A DNA stretch of 64,000 bases from Thalassospiraceae bacterium LMO-SO8 (GTDB taxonomy: Bacteria; Pseudomonadota; Alphaproteobacteria; Rhodospirillales; Casp-alpha2): positions 3,096,001-3,160,000 of the forward strand of contig CP134226.1 in the NCBI GenBank assembly GCA_031655335.1, given 5' to 3'. The stretch's first letter is position 1; each line of letters opens with the position of its first letter. The translations under genes were made by a program, and so were the position numbers. The notes below the pieces were generated by a model. The model ran no database searches. It was not told the DNA's origin and saw only the letters and a list, made by a program, of their open reading frames with translations. This document shows positions 59,331 through 64,000 of this stretch, piece by piece.

Positions 59331-60647
59331 TCAGCGCTCGCGGAAGGCCTCGTCCTTGAGCTTGAGGACGGGTTTGATGAGATAATCCATGACCGATTTG
59401 CGGCCCGTGTGGATGTCGACCGTGGCTTCCATGCCCGGCGTGATCGGCAGCAGATCCTTGGTCTTGCCCAGGTAGGTCTTGTCGGTCTGGACCACGACGC
59501 GGAAGTAAGGCGCGCCGTTTTCATCCGTGGAGGCGTCGGGGGCGACGGCGATCACCCGGCCGTCCAGGCCGCCGTAGCGCACGAAGTCATAGGTGGAAAT
59601 CTTGACCACGGCGGGCTGGCCTTCGACGATGAAGCCGCGTTCCGTGGGATTTAGGCGGGCCTCGACGACCAGTTTGTCGCCCGTGGGCACGATCTCCATG
59701 ATCGGCTCGCCGGGTTTGACCACGCCGCCGACCGTGTTGACCACCATCTTCTGCACGATCCCGTTGATCGGACTTTTGATCGCCGACCGGGCCCCTTGCT
59801 TCTCAGCCTCGGAAATCAGTTCCTGGATGCGGGCGATCGACTGTTCGACCTTGTTCAGTTCCTCGCGCGCTTCACGGCGGAACCCTTCCTCCGATTCCGA
59901 CACGCGCTTCCTGGCCTCCTCGACCGCCGCCTGGGCGCGGGGGATGGCCGGAACCAGGCCCTTCAACTGGCCGTCCAGGTCTTCGACCTCGGCCTCCAGC
60001 TTCAGGTGTTCGATGCGCGCCGTCAGGCCTTCGGCCAGCAGCGACGCCGACATCGCCAGGCGTTCGCGGGCGAGGGAGTAGTTGCGCTCCGTCGCCTTCT
60101 TCTTGGCCTGCATTTCCTTGACGTCCAATTCGCGCTGCTTGATCTGTTCCTTCAGCACGCTGATCGACGCCTTCAGTTCGCGCTGGCGGGCGTCATGGGC
60201 CTGGCGCTGGGCTTCGACCAGGGCGGGCTGCCGGGTTTCCAAGGTGCGCGGGAATTTGAGCTTGCGGCCCTCGGCCTCGGCCTCCAGGCGCGCGCGCGCC
60301 GCCAGTTCGCTGTCGAGCCGGACCTGAAGTTCCTCGCGGTTGGTGCCGCCCGATGCCAGGTCGAGCAGCAGAAGATCCTGATCGACCGACACCGTGTCCC
60401 CTTCGGAGACGTAGATTTCCTGGACGATGCCGCCTTCCAGATGCTGGACGACCTTGGTCTTGCCCAGCGGCACGACCTTGCCCAAGGCGACGGAAACCTC
60501 GTCCAGCTTGGCGAAGTTGGCCCAGGTCAGCACCGCCGTGATCAGAATCATGATCGGCCAGGCGGCGACCCGAAGGGACGGCATCGGCCGTTTGACCAGC
60601 AGCTCGTCCAACGGAGAGGCAATGGGTGGGTTCGCTTGGTGTTGCAT
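59331..60647 (-). CDS. HlyD-family type I secretion periplasmic adaptor
   Basis: A 438-residue membrane fusion protein with a short cytosolic N-terminus, one transmembrane segment (VAAWPIMILITAVLTWANF), a lipoyl/biotinyl half (GGIVQEIYVSEGDTV), a long coiled coil (about 120-280, rich in Glu/Lys/Arg, for example KEQIKQRELDVKEMQAKKKA) and a beta-barrel (SPINGIVQKMVVNTVGGVVK). It links the ABC transporter to a TolC-like pore. It starts 46 bases downstream of that transporter gene. No TolC or secreted RTX substrate is in the window. Confidence 0.92.
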   Translation of the reverse strand: MQHQANPPIASPLDELLVKRPMPSLRVAAWPIMILITAVLTWANFAKLDEVSVALGKVVPLGKTKVVQHLEGGIVQEIYVSEGDTVSVDQDLLLLDLASGGTNREELQVRLDSELAARARLEAEAEGRKLKFPRTLETRQPALVEAQRQAHDARQRELKASISVLKEQIKQRELDVKEMQAKKKATERNYSLARERLAMSASLLAEGLTARIEHLKLEAEVEDLDGQLKGLVPAIPRAQAAVEEARKRVSESEEGFRREAREELNKVEQSIARIQELISEAEKQGARSAIKSPINGIVQKMVVNTVGGVVKPGEPIMEIVPTGDKLVVEARLNPTERGFIVEGQPAVVKISTYDFVRYGGLDGRVIAVAPDASTDENGAPYFRVVVQTDKTYLGKTKDLLPITPGMEATVDIHTGRKSVMDYLIKPVLKLKDEAFRER

Positions 60648-60693
60648 GTCTCGGCTCCAGCGCCGGGCGCGGTCATCCGGGAAGTTTCCCGGC

Positions 60694-63069
60694 CTACCGC
60701 GGGCCGCGCTCGTGCTCCATGGCTTTCAGTATATCAGCGTAGGGGTCGTTACTTGAAGCGCTAGATGCCTTTGCCGCCGGTTTGGCCGGTGCCGGGGCAG
60801 GGGCTGGCGCGGGTGCTTGAGCGTGCGGTTTGGCCATCGCCGGTTGGGCCTGCGCGGGGGCGGTTGGGCGGGACGCGGCTTGAGGGGCTGCCTGAGACGG
60901 CGCGGGTTTCGCCGTCGGTTGGGCGGGGGCGGGACGTGGGGCCGGGGCGGGTGCCGCCGGTGCCGGGCGTTGCGCCGCCTGGGGCGCCGGTGCCGGTCTT
61001 GCGGGGGCAGGCTGCGGTGCGGGCTTTGGCGCAGGCGACGGTGCCATGGCGGGGGCCGGACGCTTGGGCGGCACGGGGTCGACGCGTCCGCCGGGGGCGG
61101 GCGGTTTGCCGCCCTGGGCGGCCTGACGGGCGGCATTGGCCAGGGCGGCGGCCATGTCGGGCATGGGCGGCTTCGCGGCCGGTGCGCCCGCGGGTTTGGC
61201 GGGGGCGGGCTTGGCGGGAGCGGGCGTTGCGGCACCGGCGGGCGTCTTGGCGGCGGGGGCTGCCGGCGCCGTACTTGGCGCGGCGGGTTTGGCCGGGGCG
61301 GCGGCGGGGGCCTTGCCGGCATCGGGTTTCGGCGCGTCGCTCTTCACGGCGTCTTCGGGTGGACGTTCCATGGGCTGCTGGCCGAACAGACGCGGCAGGA
61401 TTTCCGCCGACGGCCCGGCCAGCGCCACGCGGCCCTGGTCGAGGGCGACCAGATCGTCGCAGGCGGCCAGCAGGATCGGGCTGTGGGTCACCAGGATGAC
61501 GGAGCGGGTCTTGGAAATCTCGCGCAAGGTATCCCGCAGGGCCTGTTCCGCCTGACGGTCCAGGCTGGCCGAGGGTTCGTCCATCATCAATACGGATGGA
61601 TCGCCGAGAAGGGCCCGGGCGATGGCGATGCGCTGGCGCTGACCGCCCGACAGGCGCGAGCCGGCTTCGCCGATGTCGGTGGCGTAACCGTCGGGCATGT
61701 CGATGATGAAGTGATGGACGCCGGCGTGGGTCGCCGCCTTGATGACCTGTTCGTCCGAGGCGTCGGCATGGCGGTGGGCGATGTTGTCGCGGATGGTGCC
61801 GGCGAACAGCACGCATTCCTGCGGCACGTAGCCCATCCAGTCAGCCAGTTCATGGCGCGTGAACTGGGCGATGTCGGCGCCGTCCAGCAGCACGCGGCCG
61901 CTGGTCGGCCGGTACAGGCCTTGCAACACCTTCAACAGCGTCGTCTTGCCGGATCCGTTGCGCCCGACCAGGGCGTGAATGCCGCCCGCGGGCAGGCTGA
62001 CGGTGACGTTGTTGAGGATCGGCTTGGTGCCTTCGACGTAGTTGAAGACGACGTTCTCCGTGCGCAGTTCGCCCTTGGGGGCTTCCAGTTCGATCTCGGA
62101 CTCCGCGCGTTCGCTGATTGTCTCGAAAGTCTGGCCCAAGCGGTCGGCGGACTGTTTAAACGAATTGAAGGTGCGCCACTGGTTGACCAGCTGGTTGAGC
62201 GGCCCGAGCAGCCGGCCCGACAGCATGTTGGCCGCGATCAGCGAGCCCATGGTCATTTCCTGGTTGACGATGGCAAGTGCCCCCACGGTCGTCATCAGCA
62301 GCGTCGTGCACATGGTCAGCGAGCCGCCCAGGTTCGAATAGAAATCGGTCTTGGCGCCGCGCACGGCCGACTTTTCGATGTTGTCGGCGTGGCTCTGTTC
62401 CCAATGGGGGCGCATGGCCTGGTCGAGGGCAAGAGCCTTGATGGTGGTCCGCCCCTGGATCATTTCGGCGATCAACTGGTCGCGCGAGATGGAGGACTGG
62501 CGTTCTTCCTGGTTGGCGGAGGCCATGACATTGCCCGACTTCCAGGCGACGAACATGAACAGCGGCAGGATGACCAGCAGCACCGGCGCCACGGGCGGCG
62601 CGATGACGATGATCAGGACAAGGAACATGAGGACGAAGGGCAGGTCGGTGATCAGCACGGCCGAGCCGCCGGACAGCGTATTGCGCACCGTGTCGACGTC
62701 GCGGAACAGGCCTTGCCAGTGGCCGGCGGGCTTGGATTCCAGTTCCGACAGCGGCAGCGACATCAGCTTGTCGAACAACTGGCGGCCGACCAGCACGTCG
62801 ACGCGCAGCGCCACGGTCTGCATGACGCGCGAGCGCGCCAGCTTCAGCACTAGGTCGAAGATGATCACGGCGATCATGCCGATGACCAGCCCCCACAGGG
62901 TCGAGATGCCCTTGTGGAACACCACGCGGTCGAATACCTGCATGGAAAACACAGGCGTCGCCAGGGCCACCAGATTGATGAAGGCCGACATCAGCACGAC
63001 CTCGCGAAAGGTCGGCATGAGCGATTTGACGAAGGGCTTCAGCCACGCCGTATTGTTGGGTTCCGCCAT
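60694..63069 (-). CDS. Type I secretion ABC transporter (permease-ATPase) with Pro/Ala-rich C-terminal extension
   Basis: A 791-residue half transporter. Six transmembrane segments occupy the first 300 residues, without an N-terminal C39 peptidase domain. The ATPase has Walker A GRNGSGKTTLLK (about 368-379), signature LSGGQRQRIAIARALL and Walker B VLMMDEPSASLD. From about residue 566 to 770 the chain is low-complexity Pro/Ala/Lys, then ends DPYADILKAMEHERGPR, roughly 200 residues longer than usual. It probably exports an unprocessed large adhesin or RTX protein. The extension is intact in frame, not a frameshift artefact by reading. Confidence 0.9.
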   Translation of the reverse strand: MAEPNNTAWLKPFVKSLMPTFREVVLMSAFINLVALATPVFSMQVFDRVVFHKGISTLWGLVIGMIAVIIFDLVLKLARSRVMQTVALRVDVLVGRQLFDKLMSLPLSELESKPAGHWQGLFRDVDTVRNTLSGGSAVLITDLPFVLMFLVLIIVIAPPVAPVLLVILPLFMFVAWKSGNVMASANQEERQSSISRDQLIAEMIQGRTTIKALALDQAMRPHWEQSHADNIEKSAVRGAKTDFYSNLGGSLTMCTTLLMTTVGALAIVNQEMTMGSLIAANMLSGRLLGPLNQLVNQWRTFNSFKQSADRLGQTFETISERAESEIELEAPKGELRTENVVFNYVEGTKPILNNVTVSLPAGGIHALVGRNGSGKTTLLKVLQGLYRPTSGRVLLDGADIAQFTRHELADWMGYVPQECVLFAGTIRDNIAHRHADASDEQVIKAATHAGVHHFIIDMPDGYATDIGEAGSRLSGGQRQRIAIARALLGDPSVLMMDEPSASLDRQAEQALRDTLREISKTRSVILVTHSPILLAACDDLVALDQGRVALAGPSAEILPRLFGQQPMERPPEDAVKSDAPKPDAGKAPAAAPAKPAAPSTAPAAPAAKTPAGAATPAPAKPAPAKPAGAPAAKPPMPDMAAALANAARQAAQGGKPPAPGGRVDPVPPKRPAPAMAPSPAPKPAPQPAPARPAPAPQAAQRPAPAAPAPAPRPAPAQPTAKPAPSQAAPQAASRPTAPAQAQPAMAKPHAQAPAPAPAPAPAKPAAKASSASSNDPYADILKAMEHERGPR

Positions 63070-63381
63070 GGAATTCCCGCTGCTCCTAATATCCCAGCGT
63101 CAGGTTAATGTATGATGGTAAACACGGGATGAACAGGGGATGCGCGTAGGACGCCGCCCGAACGGCCCGGTTTCATGGCGTTTCGGCGCTCTGAATTTCC
63201 GCATATGCGGGCTTTCGGGCTGGCGGCATGGGCGCGAACCTGTGATAATGTGGCGGTAACTCCCACATTGCAGGTGGATTGCCGGGCAAAACCGAGTACC
63301 GGCGCCGCCAGGGGACGGGAGTGGTCTGCCCCGGAATCGTCCAGGACGAAACCGGGAGGGCCAAGACAGGGGAGCTCAGAA
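63070..63381. other. Divergent intergenic region between transporter and CHASE2 genes
   Basis: It contains a perfect palindrome CCGCATATGCGG (63199-63210) and an extended -10-like TGTGATAAT (63241-63249) oriented toward the CHASE2 gene, but no convincing -35. No coding sequence was recognised. It probably holds promoters for both flanking genes. Confidence 0.4.
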
Positions 63382-64000
63382 TTGCCTGACGAAGGCCGCG
63401 CGGACGTTATCCCGCCGACGGTGCCGAAAGGACCGAAGACGCCCGGCATGGCGATGCGCGCGTTGCGCGCCGTCGGACGTGGGTTCTATCGGTTCTTCCG
63501 CGGCGCCGTGCGGCTGGAACGCATCGTCGGCTACGTTCTGCTGTTCGGGTTCATTGCGCTTTACATCGCCGACCCCAAACCCGTTCAGTTCATGCGCCTC
63601 AAGGGCTTCGACTTTTTTCAGCAGATGAAGCCGCGCGAAATTCCGCCGCCCGAACGCAAACCCGTCACCATCATCGATCTCGACGAAAAAAGCCTGGGCG
63701 AGGTCGGTCAATGGCCGTGGCCGCGCAATATCCTGGCGCAACTGGTCGAAAACCTGATGAAGATGGGCGCCGTGGTGGTGGCCTTCGACATTGTCTTCGC
63801 CGAACCCGACAGAATGAATCCGTCCGCCATCGCGGATGCGCTGAAGGGCCTGGACGAGGATACCAAGAACAAGATCCGCCAGTTCAAATCCAACGACGAG
63901 ATTTTCGCTGAAACCATCAAGCGGTCGCGCGTCGTGCTGGGCCAGTCGACGGTGGAAAACGAGCTTGAGGGCGTCAGGCTGCCGCCGGTGAAGAAATCCA
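63382..64000 (+). CDS. CHASE2-domain sensor protein (probable adenylate/guanylate cyclase or kinase; 3' truncated)
   Basis: The first 206 codons of a larger protein cut by the window edge. After a short cytosolic lead, one transmembrane segment (IVGYVLLFGFIALYIA) leads to an extracellular CHASE2 domain with KGFDFFQQMKPREIP, PVTIIDLDEKSLGEVGQWPW and VVVAFDIVFAEPD. CHASE2 proteins sense periplasmic signals and usually end in cyclase, kinase or diguanylate domains; the output domain is not visible. The TTG at 63382 has AGGGGAG seven bases upstream; the ATG at 63448 is the alternative. Confidence 0.75.
   Translation, partial: MPDEGRADVIPPTVPKGPKTPGMAMRALRAVGRGFYRFFRGAVRLERIVGYVLLFGFIALYIADPKPVQFMRLKGFDFFQQMKPREIPPPERKPVTIIDLDEKSLGEVGQWPWPRNILAQLVENLMKMGAVVVAFDIVFAEPDRMNPSAIADALKGLDEDTKNKIRQFKSNDEIFAETIKRSRVVLGQSTVENELEGVRLPPVKKS

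Noticed and set aside
60765-61372. Repeat array or CRISPR-like structure in the GC-rich 3' part of the ABC transporter gene
   Set aside because: Repeats are short, irregular Pro/Ala codons in an intact frame, with no spacer-repeat periodicity.

Overview
The window is GC-rich (about two thirds G+C by eye) chromosomal DNA from an alphaproteobacterium, most likely a free-living member of the Rhodospirillales or a close relative. The evidence is a large hopanoid cluster (hpnC-B-D-E-shc-G, ispH-hpnH, hpnA, hpnN-hpnL), an RpoH-type sigma factor, a MotAB pair, a tripartite tricarboxylate transporter, and many small catabolic operons with TetR and GntR regulators. The genus cannot be fixed from the sequence alone. 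No rRNA, tRNA, CRISPR array, insertion sequence or integrase was seen.

1-11.3 kb holds accessory catabolism and signalling. A partial enoyl-CoA hydratase is followed by an MFS transporter. A TetR regulator then faces an operon of a secreted Asp-nucleophile alpha/beta hydrolase, an FMN-binding PNPOx-like protein and a DUF1348 protein. Two TAGA-N8-TCTA sites lie between them, one inside a good sigma-70 promoter. Next come a DsbA-like isomerase with an arylformamidase-like hydrolase, a GST, a second MFS transporter, and phosphorelay parts (a sigma-54 response regulator, an Hpt protein and a REC protein).

11.3-34.3 kb is mostly organic-acid, sulfonate or phosphonate-type metabolism. It has a gamma-glutamyltransferase, a TctCBA transporter, a split ThDP-dependent decarboxylase (pair 1), a histidine kinase, an aldehyde dehydrogenase, an SDR, a hemerythrin protein, a cupin dioxygenase-like protein, and a GH17-like membrane protein. 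A GntR regulator with a clear operator precedes a second split ThDP decarboxylase (pair 2, ComDE-like) and two different 2-hydroxyacid dehydrogenases. That set resembles known sulfolactate/sulfopyruvate clusters. An AT-rich gene with a RusA-like motif interrupts the region. It is followed by a GlcD-type FAD oxidase, a DadA-type oxidase and a PhnZ-like HD oxygenase.

34.4-54.1 kb is the hopanoid region. HpnC, HpnD and HpnE make squalene, Shc cyclises it, HpnH and HpnG extend the side chain, and IspH supplies isoprenoid precursor. HpnN, HpnL, three MlaC/HpnM-like proteins and an MlaA-like protein are probable hopanoid or lipid traffic proteins. Embedded among them are a sugar-nucleotide-type nucleotidyltransferase, a PhyH-type Fe/2-oxoglutarate dioxygenase and a CDP-alcohol phosphotransferase that appears to start at ATT. 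This looks like a head-group module not explained by standard hpn genes.

54.3-64 kb holds a 50-codon ORF before rpoH, a SAM hydroxide adenosyltransferase-family gene, an MBL hydrolase, motA-motB, a type I secretion ABC transporter and HlyD adaptor, and the start of a CHASE2 receptor gene.
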